Assembly: GCF_050496765.1 (NCBI RefSeq)
Contig: NZ_JBNWEO010000013.1
Location: 124,001 to 188,000 of the forward strand
From: JAEVLT01 sp050496765
GTDB lineage: Bacteria; Bacillota; Bacilli; Bacillales; Cytobacillaceae
DNA length: 64,000 bases
Reading direction: 5' to 3'
The translations under genes were made by a program, and so were the position numbers. Positions 8,801 to 17,072 of this stretch are shown piece by piece. The notes under the pieces are model-generated. The model was not told the DNA's origin. It worked only from the letters and a program-made list of their open reading frames with translations, and ran no database searches. The number at the start of each line of letters is the position of its first letter. Position 1 is the stretch's first letter.

Positions 8801-9395
8801 CAAGTTCGTGCAGAATGTCGTTGACCCTGTTTAAGTTCTCCTGGGTTTCGGATAGTTTTCCTTCTGCTTTTTTCTTGCGGTTTTTGTACTTAAGGACGCC
8901 GGCTGCTTCTTCAAAAATGGTGCGGCGTTCTTCTGCCTTGCTGTTCAAAATTTCTTCGACTTTCCCCTGGCTGATAATAGAAAAGGCTTCTCTGCCAAGT
9001 CCAGAATCCATAAATAATTCAATAATATCTTTCAATCTGCATGGTTGTTTATTGATCAAAAACTCACTTTCACCGGAACGGAACACTCTTCGGGTGACAC
9101 TGACTTCGTTGTATTCGATCGCAAGGCCTTGATCCTCATTGTCCAATGTCAGCGTTACTTCGGCAAAATTCAGTGGTTTGCGCGAATCGCTGCCGGCAAA
9201 AATAATGTCTTCCATCTTTGTGCCTCTTAGCGATTTTGCAGACTGCTCGCCCAATACCCAGCGAATCGCATCGGTTATATTGCTTTTCCCGCTTCCGTTC
9301 GGACCGACAACGGCAGTTACCCCTTTGACAAAATCGACGCTGATCCGCTCAGCGAATGATTTAAAACCAATAACATCCAATCGTTTTAAAAACAT
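5829..9395 (-). CDS. smc: Chromosome condensation protein SMC
   Basis: SMC is the ATPase of the Smc-ScpA-ScpB condensin that organises and segregates the chromosome. The 1188 residues have Walker A GPNGSGKSN (31-39), a coiled coil, a hinge near the middle rich in glycine (GGALQHIVVD, PGGSMTGGAV), a second coiled coil, then the signature LLSGGERALTA and Walker B FCILDEVEAALD near the end. An open extension upstream overlaps the rnc region; GGGAGG before the ATG at 9395 fixes the start and yields the normal N-terminus MFLKRLDVIGFKSF. Confidence 0.98.
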   Translation of the reverse strand: MFLKRLDVIGFKSFAERISVDFVKGVTAVVGPNGSGKSNITDAIRWVLGEQSAKSLRGTKMEDIIFAGSDSRKPLNFAEVTLTLDNEDQGLAIEYNEVSVTRRVFRSGESEFLINKQPCRLKDIIELFMDSGLGREAFSIISQGKVEEILNSKAEERRTIFEEAAGVLKYKNRKKKAEGKLSETQENLNRVNDILHELEGQVEPLKIQASIAKDYLQKKDELEKIEVALTVYEIEDLHRKWEHLSQQLEGHKQEEIKLSAELQKREAHIEETRDHITALDESIQDLQNVLLHASEELEKLEGRKEVLKERKKNASQNKAQLEQAIAELTEKVDFLTAKRMEQAADVDRLQQEAGTLQKELKEKQEKLALFAENIDDQIELLKSEYIEKLNEQASANNEWKNIEQQLELQERKNVKLSDENGKYLSSREQVTAKKMSIQAALTETQQRINEQAQVFRNHQHKLETVKTNYEKQETTLYQAYQFLQQAKSRKEMLEEMEEDYSGFFQGVKEVLKARGKQLAGIEGAVAELIQVPKKFETAIETALGGALQHIVVDSEQNARKAIHYLKQHSFGRATFLPMNVIKGRIMTPAQLELIQSHPAFVGTGANLINFAGQYAEIVNNLLGTVVITKDLKGANELAKLLQYRVRLVTLDGDVVNPGGSMTGGAVKQKASSLLSRKGELDELKGKLKEMEEKTVQLEESVKSLKEQTRQLEQQTETVRRSGEQLRLQEQALKGDLREVEVEEKNLNERLMMYDLEKQQFSEEKQELMKRRHQLETALETYKDEIAKLDELIRKLSEQRTSNLTSKEVLLDEINELKIAFAAKKEQYTHASERLEMIQADLGESEQKRKQYQEDLDLLTSEMEGSSSGEEQLEAAAKRKQRDKEETIKLIAARRKERLELQTLLEDAELEAKEFKRQHKYMTEVLQDEEVKLNRLDVELENRLGHLREEYLLSFEGAKEQFPLQLPVEEARKKVKLIKLSIDELGNVNLGAIEEYERISERYAFLLEQKNDLQEAKDTLYDVIGEMDTEMKKRFEHTFRGIRSHFEPVFRALFGGGRADLQLTDPDDLLNTGVEIVAQPPGKKLQNLGLLSGGERALTAIALLFSILKVRPVPFCILDEVEAALDEANVYRFSQYLKRYSSETQFIVITHRKGTMEEADVLYGVTMQESGVSKLVSVRLEDTKELIES

Positions 9396-9476
9396 GGTAT
9401 CGCCTCCCGTACCGGGCCTTGTTGATATCTTTCCAAAACCTTTTACGTCCGCCATTGCAACGGAAGAAACGGCTAA

Positions 9477-10223
9477 TTATATGCCAGGCTTTTCTTTTAA
9501 TTTCTCCATTGCTTTTTGGGCGGCGTGCTGTTCCGCCTCTTTTTTCGATTTGCCTGTACCGACCCCAAGTTCTTCTCCATTTAGAGAAACACGGGAAACA
9601 AATTCGCGGTTATGCGCCGGCCCTTTTTCTTGAAGAACCCGGTATTCCAGCGAACCCATTCCGTCTCGCTGTACAAGCTCTTGCAACTGGCTTTTAAAAT
9701 CCATCACATGAGAAAAAGCACCCGCATTAATTTTAGGAAACACGACCTTTTCCAGAAATTCTGTTACCTTTTCAATTCCTTTATCCAAATAAAGCGCGCC
9801 AATAAACGCCTCGAACACATCTGCTAGCAATGCCGGCCGTTCTCTGCCACCGGTTAGCTCTTCACCCTTGCCGAGCAAAATATATTGGCTAAACCCAAGT
9901 TCATGGGCAAATGAAACAAGGGATGGTTCACAAACGACAGCAGCCCGTAGCTTCGTCAATTCTCCCTCACTCATCATCGGATATTTTTTGAAAAGGAATT
10001 GGGAAACGGTTAGTTCCAAGACGGCATCCCCTAAAAATTCAAGCCTTTCATTATCTTCATATGGCTTTCTGCGATGCTCATTCACATAGGATGAATGAGT
10101 AAATGCTTGTATTAGCAGCTTCTCATCGGCAAACGAAATCCCAATGGATTGCTGGAAATTCTTAAATAAAATTTCCTTTGCATGATGCGTGTGCATGCCA
10201 TGTTCCCTTCCTTTTTTACGCAT
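9477..10223 (-). CDS. rnc: Ribonuclease III
   Basis: RNase III cleaves double-stranded RNA in rRNA processing, scRNA maturation and antisense decay. The 248-residue protein has the catalytic signature NERLEFLGDAVLE (58-70), a second acidic site in PALLADVFEAFIGALYLD, and a C-terminal double-stranded RNA binding domain (about 170-245: FKSQLQELVQ ... GTGKSKKEAEQHAAQKAME). GGTGGAG lies upstream of the ATG at 10223. It follows acpP across a terminator, and smc is downstream. Confidence 0.97.
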   Translation of the reverse strand: MRKKGREHGMHTHHAKEILFKNFQQSIGISFADEKLLIQAFTHSSYVNEHRRKPYEDNERLEFLGDAVLELTVSQFLFKKYPMMSEGELTKLRAAVVCEPSLVSFAHELGFSQYILLGKGEELTGGRERPALLADVFEAFIGALYLDKGIEKVTEFLEKVVFPKINAGAFSHVMDFKSQLQELVQRDGMGSLEYRVLQEKGPAHNREFVSRVSLNGEELGVGTGKSKKEAEQHAAQKAMEKLKEKPGI

Positions 10224-10285
10224 ATCGTCTCCACCTTGCAGTTTTTCTTAAAAGCGATTTAAAATCCGTCATTGTTTATAATACA

Positions 10286-10315
10286 GAAGAAAGCTCCGTT
10301 TGAAAACGGAGCTTT
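10286..10315 (-). terminator. Terminator between acpP and rnc
   Basis: Inverted repeat AAAGCTCCGT (10290-10299) against ACGGAGCTTT (10306-10315) with a 6-base loop; minus-strand readout then gives a T-rich tail (TTTCTTCT). It probably gives partial termination after acpP. Confidence 0.75.
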
Positions 10316-10333
10316 GCAAAGAAATTCAGGCGA

Positions 10334-10567
10334 TTACTTTTTGCTATTTATGTAATTAACAGCATCACCAACAGTTGTGATTTTTTCAGCATCATCGTCA
10401 GAAATTTCCATATCGAACTCATCTTCCAATTCCATTACTAGTTCAACAACATCAAGGGAATCGGCGCCAAGATCATCTTTAAACGAAGCTTCAGGTGTTA
10501 CTTGCGATTCATCAACACCTAAACGGTCAACGATAATCTTTGTTACACGTTCTAATACATCTGCCAT
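10334..10567 (-). CDS. acpP: Acyl carrier protein
   Basis: ACP carries growing acyl chains on a 4'-phosphopantetheine arm during fatty acid synthesis. The 77-residue acidic protein has the attachment motif GADSLDVVELVMELEDEF, with Ser37 as modification site. GGGGAGGTGA stands ahead of the ATG. It is last in the fapR-plsX-fabD-fabG-acpP series, with a probable promoter of its own, which fits the high demand for ACP. Confidence 0.98.
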   Translation of the reverse strand: MADVLERVTKIIVDRLGVDESQVTPEASFKDDLGADSLDVVELVMELEDEFDMEISDDDAEKITTVGDAVNYINSKK

Positions 10568-10590
10568 GCTTGTTCACCTCCCCTCAAGCT

Positions 10591-10596
10591 ATTATA
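10591..10596 (-). promoter_or_regulatory. Candidate -10 element for acpP
   Basis: A consensus TATAAT lies about 24 bases upstream of the acpP start, within the 88-base gap after fabG. No good -35 is visible at 16-18 bases, so the call is tentative. Confidence 0.4.
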
Positions 10597-10655
10597 GAGT
10601 ATTTCAGGAAAATAATAAATGTATTGCAAAAAAAATCTCTTGGCGGGATTTAAAT

Positions 10656-11399
10656 TTACATCACCATGCCGCCGTCAATATGAAGCGTCTGGCCAGTCAT
10701 ATAGGCGCTGTCATGAGAGGCGAGAAATGCGGCAACTTTGGCAATATCTTTAGGTTCTCCAAAACGGGCCAAAGGAATTTGCTTTAACATTTCTGATTTT
10801 ACTTCTTCCGATAATTTATCGGTCATATCGGTTGTAATAAAACCGGGAGCAATGGCATTAACCGTTATATTTCTCGCGGCCAATTCTTTCGCTGTTGTTT
10901 TCGTCAGTCCGATCACGCCCGCTTTAGCAGCAACATAATTCGCCTGCCCTGGATTCCCGCTGACCCCAACGATTGAGGCCACATTAATAATCCGGCCGGA
11001 GCGCTGTTTCATCATCTGTCTAGTTACTGCTTTTGTGCAAAGGAAAACCCCTTTCAGGTTGATGTTCAGAACATCATCCCACTCGTCCTCTTTCATTCGC
11101 ATGATAAGATTATCTTTTGTAATCCCTGCATTGTTGATCAGAATATCTAATTTTCCAAACTGATCAATCGTTTCTTTCACCATGGAGGCAACTTCTTCAG
11201 AATTCGAAACATCGCATTTTACCGCAAATGCGCGTCTGCCCATTGCTTTGATTTCATCGACAACCTCATTTGCCTTTGCTTCACTTCCGGCAAAGTTGAC
11301 CGCCACATCTGACCCTTGTCTGGCAAGCTCAAGGGCAATTTCCCGGCCGATTCCTCTTGACGCACCCGTAACAAGTGCCGATTTTCCCTCTAAATTCAT
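10656..11399 (-). CDS. fabG: 3-oxoacyl-ACP reductase FabG
   Basis: FabG is the NADPH-dependent reductase of the fatty acid elongation cycle. It is a 247-residue short-chain dehydrogenase with the nucleotide motif TGASRGIG (11-18), NNAG (89-92) and the catalytic Ser142, Tyr155, Lys159 (YVAAK). The C-terminus HIDGGMVM is typical of FabG. The start overlaps the fabD stop by four bases. It is under FapR control as part of the operon starting at fapR. Confidence 0.97.
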   Translation of the reverse strand: MNLEGKSALVTGASRGIGREIALELARQGSDVAVNFAGSEAKANEVVDEIKAMGRRAFAVKCDVSNSEEVASMVKETIDQFGKLDILINNAGITKDNLIMRMKEDEWDDVLNINLKGVFLCTKAVTRQMMKQRSGRIINVASIVGVSGNPGQANYVAAKAGVIGLTKTTAKELAARNITVNAIAPGFITTDMTDKLSEEVKSEMLKQIPLARFGEPKDIAKVAAFLASHDSAYMTGQTLHIDGGMVM

Positions 11400-12343
11400 C
11401 GATTCTCCTCCTTCAACGATTCGATGACAGCGTGTGCGGTTTCCTCATCTGAAACAGAATACGTTTTCGCATTCCGATCGATTTTTTTTATTAATCCGGA
11501 AAGGACTTTGCCCGGACCAATTTCAATAAACGTATCGACACCCAATTCCAGCATCTTCCGTACTGAATCTTCCCATAAAACAGGTGAGTAAAGCTGTTCA
11601 ATCAGTTTTTCTTTGATTTCTGACGCATCGCTCATCGGCTCCGCCGAAACATTAGCAACCACTGGAATCGCTGCATTTTTCATTTCAATTTGAGCCAATT
11701 CTGCTTGCAATTGGGCGGCAGCCGGTTTCATTAATGAAGAATGGAACGGACCGCTGACAACTAAAGGAATAACCCGTTTCGCCCCTCTTTCTTTTGCCTT
11801 TCCCCCTGCTAATTCAACACCCTTCGCCGATCCGGAAATAACGATCTGACCAGGGCAATTGAGATTGGCGAGCTGCACTGGATACCCACTTTGTGTTACT
11901 TCACTAGTAACTTCCGTTAATGGTTCTCGCTCAAGTCCGAGTACCGCTGCCATCGTTCCTTCACCATTCGGAACAGCCTTTTCCATAAATTCACCGCGAC
12001 GGCGAACGAGGTATACCCCTTCCTCAAAAGTAAGTGCCCCAGCAGCAACAAGTGCTGTATATTCCCCAAGACTGTGTCCGGCAACATAATCAGGCTGAAT
12101 GCCTGTCGTCCGGAAAAATTCCAGCACTGCAATGCTTGTTGTCAGCAATGCCGGCTGTGCATTTTCCGTCAATGTTAGTTCTTCCTGTGGACCTTCAAAG
12201 ATTAGCTTGCTTAGCGGAGTCTTTAACGTTTCGTCCGCTTTGTGAAAGTAGGCTTGTACATCTGAATGATGTTCAGCAAGACTTTTCCCCATTCCTACCG
12301 TTTGGGAGCCTTGACCCGGAAAGACAAAAGCAATTTTTCCCAT
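11396..12343 (-). CDS. fabD: Malonyl-CoA:ACP transacylase FabD
   Basis: FabD transfers malonyl groups from CoA to ACP. The 315-residue protein shows FPGQGSQTVGMG (8-19), the nucleophile motif GHSLGEY with Ser91, and GPFHSSLM with the catalytic His near 199. The longer frame upstream overlaps plsX; the ATG at 12343 after AGAGGTG gives the standard N-terminus MGKIAFVFPGQG. It lies 22 bases after plsX and is coupled to fabG. Confidence 0.96.
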   Translation of the reverse strand: MGKIAFVFPGQGSQTVGMGKSLAEHHSDVQAYFHKADETLKTPLSKLIFEGPQEELTLTENAQPALLTTSIAVLEFFRTTGIQPDYVAGHSLGEYTALVAAGALTFEEGVYLVRRRGEFMEKAVPNGEGTMAAVLGLEREPLTEVTSEVTQSGYPVQLANLNCPGQIVISGSAKGVELAGGKAKERGAKRVIPLVVSGPFHSSLMKPAAAQLQAELAQIEMKNAAIPVVANVSAEPMSDASEIKEKLIEQLYSPVLWEDSVRKMLELGVDTFIEIGPGKVLSGLIKKIDRNAKTYSVSDEETAHAVIESLKEENR

Positions 12344-12365
12344 TTCAACACCTCTTTTACGTATA

Positions 12366-13364
12366 TTATTCCCTTGGTTTGCCTGCTTTTTCAATCGTTA
12401 GCTTCATTTGGCTAATGACTTCTTTTTCAACCATTTCCCTTGTTTGCCGAATGGCGCTGAATATCGCCTGGGCATTTGATGATCCGTGCGCTTTAATAAC
12501 CGGCGCCTTCAGTCCAAACAAACCTGCACCGCCATACTCCGAGTAATCCATTTTGGATTTTAATCGAATGAGATCGGGTTTTAGTACGGCTGCCGCCAAT
12601 TTGCTTTTGACACTGCCGGTTAAAGCCGATTTCAGCATTTTAAACGTCGATAAAGCAGTTCCTTCAATTGTTTTTAACACCATATTGCCTGTGAAACCGT
12701 CCGTTACCACCACATCGGCTGCTCCCTCAAGCAGATCTCGCGCTTCGACATTCCCAATGAAATGGATCGGGGCTTCTTTCAATAGCTTAAATGCTTCTTT
12801 TGTTAATTCATTACCTTTTTTCTCTTCTGTCCCTATATTTAAAAGTCCGATGCGCGGGTTTTCAATTCCTCTTACCTTGCTGCAGTAGATCGAGCCCATA
12901 ATTGCGTATTGCAGCAAGTGCTCTGGCTTGGCATCGGCATTTGCGCCGACATCAAGCAGCAAAAAACCTTCGCCGCCGACTGTTGGCAGTGTTGGCGCCA
13001 GTGCCGGCCGTTCAATTCCTTCAATCCGTCCGACAACAAAAAGTCCGGCCGCCATCAACGCCCCTGTGTTCCCCGCAGAAATGCAGGCATCTGCCAAACC
13101 GTCTGCAACCTGACGGGCAGCGAGCACCATTGAAGCATTCTTTTTCCGCCGCACGGCCCGCACCGGCTCATCCGTACCCAAAATGACTTCATCGGTATGG
13201 ATGACGGTAATCCGGTTATGTTTTTGCAAACGCTCATAAATTTTCGCTTCATCACCGACAAGGACAACCTGTAAATCTGCGAAGGTTTCCACAGCTTTCA
13301 TTGCGCCAAGCACGATTTCTTTCGGGGCGTGGTCGCCGCCCATTGCATCAATTGCTATTTTCAT
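12366..13364 (-). CDS. plsX: Phosphate acyltransferase PlsX
   Basis: PlsX converts acyl-ACP to acyl-phosphate for PlsY, the first step of phospholipid synthesis in Gram-positives. The 332-residue protein starts MKIAIDAMGGDHAPKEIV and has the conserved DEPVRAVRRKKNASM, ISAGNTGALM and DVGANADAKPEHL segments. An ATG three codons upstream is adjacent to the AAGGGA box, so the ATG at 13364 is chosen. It lies 55 bases after fapR in the lipid regulon. Confidence 0.96.
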   Translation of the reverse strand: MKIAIDAMGGDHAPKEIVLGAMKAVETFADLQVVLVGDEAKIYERLQKHNRITVIHTDEVILGTDEPVRAVRRKKNASMVLAARQVADGLADACISAGNTGALMAAGLFVVGRIEGIERPALAPTLPTVGGEGFLLLDVGANADAKPEHLLQYAIMGSIYCSKVRGIENPRIGLLNIGTEEKKGNELTKEAFKLLKEAPIHFIGNVEARDLLEGAADVVVTDGFTGNMVLKTIEGTALSTFKMLKSALTGSVKSKLAAAVLKPDLIRLKSKMDYSEYGGAGLFGLKAPVIKAHGSSNAQAIFSAIRQTREMVEKEVISQMKLTIEKAGKPRE

Positions 13365-13419
13365 ATTGTTCATCCCTTAACAAAGTGGTTTCCGCCTTTA
13401 TGCTAGCCGTCATGTTCGT

Positions 13420-13977
13420 TTACGAGCGATACATTTCAAATTCTCCCTGAAAAACAAGTTCATTATTGACGAAACTTTGGACATCAACGAATGTTCTGCC
13501 ATGATCTGCATTGATTTTTCTTACTTTTGCTTTTGCGATGACGCGCTCATCTTGTTTGACAGATCGGATAAATTGAATGTTCGCTTTGGCTGTCAGTGCT
13601 AATTCGTCATTGATGACAGCGACAGCTAAGGAGTTGGCTTGGGCAAAAAGATGATGCCCGCGGGCAATCTTATTTCGCTTAAAAACATGCTCCTCTTTTA
13701 CGTCAAAAATCGAAATTGCACTTTTGTCTAAATTCATATCAATAATTTCACCGATGACTTCTTCAAGCGGGAGCGAGCGGACTTCATCTTCAAATCGCTT
13801 TTCCGCAACATTTTTGATCCTCTCTCGCAATTCCGGAATCGACAATTCCAGGCGGTCAAGACGGATTGTTTGCACACTAACCGCAAATTTTTCCGCCAGC
13901 TCTTCATCAGTGATAAATGGATTTTCTTTTATAGTAGATGTTAATAGCTTCTGACGTTCCTTCTTTGCGATTCTCAA
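13420..13977 (-). CDS. fapR: Fatty acid and phospholipid synthesis repressor FapR
   Basis: FapR represses lipid genes and is released from DNA by malonyl-CoA. The 185-residue protein has an N-terminal helix-turn-helix (DEELAEKFAVSVQTIRLDRLELSIPE, about 24-49) and a hot-dog effector domain with the malonyl-CoA site segment ARGHHLFAQANSLAVAV. The start is TTG with GGATGGTG upstream; no ATG fits. A FapR operator overlaps its promoter, indicating autoregulation. Confidence 0.96.
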   Translation of the reverse strand: MRIAKKERQKLLTSTIKENPFITDEELAEKFAVSVQTIRLDRLELSIPELRERIKNVAEKRFEDEVRSLPLEEVIGEIIDMNLDKSAISIFDVKEEHVFKRNKIARGHHLFAQANSLAVAVINDELALTAKANIQFIRSVKQDERVIAKAKVRKINADHGRTFVDVQSFVNNELVFQGEFEMYRS

Positions 13978-13997
13978 TTAAAACACCATCCGAGATC

Positions 13998-14014
13998 TTA
14001 TGACTAGGTACTAA
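13998..14014 (-). promoter_or_regulatory. FapR operator
   Basis: The 17-base sequence reads TTAGTACCTAGTCATAA on the minus strand, matching the known FapR operator form in Bacillus almost base for base. It lies just downstream of the -10, over the expected transcription start of fapR-plsX-fabD-fabG. Confidence 0.9.
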
Positions 14015-14018
14015 TAGT

Positions 14019-14047
14019 AGTATAAAATCTACCTCCCCAGATTGCAA
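14019..14047 (-). promoter_or_regulatory. Sigma-A promoter for the fapR operon
   Basis: Minus strand TTGCAA (14042-14047), 17-base spacer, TATACT (14019-14024), with the FapR operator starting five bases later. Confidence 0.75.
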
Positions 14048-14077
14048 CCATTACTTTAAAAACAAAGGAACAATTTG

Positions 14078-16126
14078 TTAATCAAGTTTTTCTCCTTCTA
14101 AGACTCCGGACGCTTCGAGTCGGATGCGCAGGGGTTGAAATTCTGCGGCATGCCAAAATTCCTTTGATTGAATCAACCATACCGCATCGCTTCTGGCTGT
14201 TTCAAGTGCACGGTAATCATGGACCATGTCTGCTACCTTAAACTCCGGAACCCCGCTTTGTTTTTTTCCAAAAAAGTCTCCCGGTCCTCTAAGCTCCAAG
14301 TCCTTTTCACTTAACACAAAACCATCGTTCGTTTCTGTCATAATCTGCATCCGCTCTTTACCGTTTTCGGATTTCGGATTGGCAAGCAAAATACAAAACG
14401 ATTGCTCACTCCCACGGCCGACACGGCCGCGAAGCTGGTGAAGCTGGGAAAGTCCAAAGCGCTCTGCATCGTAAATAACCATGATGGTGGCATTTGGAAC
14501 ATTCACACCCACTTCGACAACCGTTGTTGAAACGAGCACCTGAACGGCATTGTTGCTAAATTCGCGCATAACCGCTTCCTTCTCTTCCGCACTTAGGCGG
14601 CCATGCATCAACCCTACTTTAAACCGGTTTTGAAAATAAGTTGTCAGCATGCTGTAGACATCGATCACGTTTTGCACATCCAATTTCTCCGATTCCTCAA
14701 TGAGCGGGCAGATCACATACCCTTGACGTCCTTTCCTTAATTCCTTTTCCATAAAAGCAAGAACGCGGTCGAGCATCTCTTGTTTTGCCCAATACGTTTC
14801 AATTGTTTTTCTTCCTGCCGGCATTTCGTCAATAATCGAGACATCCATTTCGCCAAAAACCGTAATCGCGAGCGTTCGAGGGATCGGGGTTGCGGTCATG
14901 AACAGGACATCGGGACTTTCTCCTTTTTCCCTTAATATTCGGCGTTGTTCCACACCAAAGCGGTGTTGTTCATCTGTGATGACAAAACCAAGCTTTGAAA
15001 AAACAACCTCATCTTGAATAAGCGCATGGGTGCCAATCAGGAGATCAATCTCCCCTTGTTCAAGCTGTTGAAGAATCTCCCGGCGTTTTTTTCCTTTAAC
15101 AGAACTAGTCAACAGCTCGCACGTTACATCAAAAGGCTCAAGCAACGCTTTTAATGATGCAGCATGCTGCTCAGCCAAAATTTCAGTTGGCACCATTAAT
15201 GCACCTTGAAATCCCGCGCTGATACTCGCATAAAGACCAATTGCCGCAACAACTGTTTTCCCGGATCCGACATCCCCCTGCAGCAGGCGATTCATCCGAA
15301 AAGGTGATTTTAAATCAGCCAGAATTTCATTAACGACCCTTTTTTGGGCATTTGTAAGCGGGAATGGCAAGGATTGAATAAATGCTTTGACTTGGATAAG
15401 ATTGTATTTTTGCGTCAACCCTGGGGAATGTTCCCGCTCAAACTTCCTTAATGCTTGCATTTTTAGTTGGAAGAGGAGGAATTCCTCATAGACAAACCTT
15501 CTCCGCGCCTGCTTTACATCTTCCTGATTGCGCGGAAAGTGCATCGCTCTTAAAGCATCCCGGCGATGATAAAGGCGGTACTTTTTTAAAAGCGGTTCCG
15601 GCAATGTTTCTTCAATCAAATGACCGAACTGATGAAAAGCGAGCTGAATAAATTTGCGGATCCCCTTCATTGAGAGCTTCCCTTTTAGCAGATAAACCGG
15701 CTCAAAATCGTTCTTTTTTTGATTTTCTCCTATTTGCAGTTCATTTCCGGTAATCATCTGCCGGTGCTGATCCCATTTGCCGGTAACGGTAATCGTCTGA
15801 TTGATCTCAAGCTTTGATTTTAAATACGGCTGGTTAAAAAACACGACTTGAATTAAGTATTTCCCAACAAGGAGGCGAAGCGTCAGCCGCGATTTCTTTT
15901 TGCCGTAATAGACAAGAGAAGGTTCACTGTGAACCTTCCCTTCAACCGTTACTTTTTCTTCGTGGGCTACTTCTGCCAAATCTTTTAAGCGATAATCTTC
16001 AAAACGATAAGGGAAATACTCAAGCAAATCGAGTACCGTTGAAATTTTCATCTCGGCTAGCGTCTCCGCTGTTTCTTGGCCAATACCCTTTATAACAGTC
16101 ACCGATTGCATAAGGTTTTCATTCAC
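14078..16126 (-). CDS. recG: ATP-dependent DNA helicase RecG
   Basis: RecG remodels stalled forks and branched DNA. The 682-residue protein has the N-terminal wedge (OB) domain, Walker A GDVGSGKT (284-291), the DEQH box (385-388), motif III MTATPIPRTLA, and the C-terminal motif VI/TRG region QLHQLRGRVGRGSEQS. The length equals that of B. subtilis RecG. The ATG overlaps the sdaAA stop by four bases, as in other Bacillus genomes. Confidence 0.97.
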   Translation of the reverse strand: MNENLMQSVTVIKGIGQETAETLAEMKISTVLDLLEYFPYRFEDYRLKDLAEVAHEEKVTVEGKVHSEPSLVYYGKKKSRLTLRLLVGKYLIQVVFFNQPYLKSKLEINQTITVTGKWDQHRQMITGNELQIGENQKKNDFEPVYLLKGKLSMKGIRKFIQLAFHQFGHLIEETLPEPLLKKYRLYHRRDALRAMHFPRNQEDVKQARRRFVYEEFLLFQLKMQALRKFEREHSPGLTQKYNLIQVKAFIQSLPFPLTNAQKRVVNEILADLKSPFRMNRLLQGDVGSGKTVVAAIGLYASISAGFQGALMVPTEILAEQHAASLKALLEPFDVTCELLTSSVKGKKRREILQQLEQGEIDLLIGTHALIQDEVVFSKLGFVITDEQHRFGVEQRRILREKGESPDVLFMTATPIPRTLAITVFGEMDVSIIDEMPAGRKTIETYWAKQEMLDRVLAFMEKELRKGRQGYVICPLIEESEKLDVQNVIDVYSMLTTYFQNRFKVGLMHGRLSAEEKEAVMREFSNNAVQVLVSTTVVEVGVNVPNATIMVIYDAERFGLSQLHQLRGRVGRGSEQSFCILLANPKSENGKERMQIMTETNDGFVLSEKDLELRGPGDFFGKKQSGVPEFKVADMVHDYRALETARSDAVWLIQSKEFWHAAEFQPLRIRLEASGVLEGEKLD

Positions 16127-17007
16127 TTTTTCTGAAGCGGAATTCCAAAGATCTTCGCTTCTAATGCCCGACCTGTTGGAGTTGCCGCCAACCCTCCTTG
16201 CGCTGTTTCTTTTAATGCTGTCGGCATCGTTTGGCCAATTTTGTACATGGCCTCAATCACCTCGTCGCACGGGATTCTGCTTTTAATCCCGGCGAGGGCC
16301 ATATCAGCTGCAACCATCGCATTTGCAGCGCCCATCGCGTTCCGTTTTACACAAGGCACCTCAACAAGTCCTGCAACTGGATCGCATACAAGGCCGAGCA
16401 TATTCTTTAAGGTAATTGCCATCGCCTCTGCACATTGAGATGGCGTGCCGCCGGCCATTTCAACGATTGCAGCCGCTGCCATACCGGCCGCTGAACCAAC
16501 TTCTGCCTGACAGCCGCCTGCTGCACCGGAAATCGATGCATTGTTTGCAACCACATAGCCAAAGGCACCAGCTGTAAACAAAAAACGAATCATTTCTTCC
16601 CTTGTCGGCCGCAGCTTTTTCTGAACAGCAAACAAGGTTCCCGGAACAACCCCTGCCGATCCGGCGGTCGGCGTTGCACAAATTGTCCCCATTGCCGCAT
16701 TTACCTCATTTGTGGCAACCGCCTTGCTAACGGCATCAAGCACGGTTTCACCGGATAAGAAGTCGCCTTTTTCAATATATTGCTGCAACAGAACCGCATC
16801 CCCGCCTGTTAACCCGGAATGCGATCTCACCCCTTTAATCCCGCGTTCAACTGCTTCTTCCATTACTTTCAAATTACGATCCATCAGTGCCAGGATCTCT
16901 TCTCTGGATCTTCCGGTAACATCTAGTTCCTGCTCAATCATAATCTCGGAAATTTTTTTATTTTGAAGCGTCGCCTGTTCGACTAATTCTGCAACATTAC
17001 GGAACAC
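16123..17007 (-). CDS. sdaAA: L-serine dehydratase, alpha subunit
   Basis: With SdaAB it forms the [4Fe-4S] L-serine ammonia-lyase, which makes pyruvate and ammonia. The 294-residue protein contains the cluster cysteines in GTICATPTAGSAG, GGCQAEVGSA and LVCDPVAGLVEVPC. The frame extends ten codons upstream, but a GTG at 17007 preceded by GGGGGG gives the family start MFRNVAELVE. It lies 65 bases after sdaAB and is coupled to recG. Confidence 0.96.
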   Translation of the reverse strand: MFRNVAELVEQATLQNKKISEIMIEQELDVTGRSREEILALMDRNLKVMEEAVERGIKGVRSHSGLTGGDAVLLQQYIEKGDFLSGETVLDAVSKAVATNEVNAAMGTICATPTAGSAGVVPGTLFAVQKKLRPTREEMIRFLFTAGAFGYVVANNASISGAAGGCQAEVGSAAGMAAAAIVEMAGGTPSQCAEAMAITLKNMLGLVCDPVAGLVEVPCVKRNAMGAANAMVAADMALAGIKSRIPCDEVIEAMYKIGQTMPTALKETAQGGLAATPTGRALEAKIFGIPLQKK

Positions 17008-17072
17008 TTTTTTCCCCCCTTGTGGTACGTTGGTCAAAGTAAAAAAAACGATATAAAGAGCTTGAGAGCCGA

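Noticed and set aside
9139..9633. Plus-strand open frame of 164 codons across smc and rnc starts
   Set aside because: It is antisense to two well-supported genes and shows no recognisable domain or initiation signal.
14048..14077. Possible terminator between recG and fapR
   Set aside because: Only a six-base AT-rich stem (AACAAA/TTTGTT) before the T stretch; not strong enough to call.
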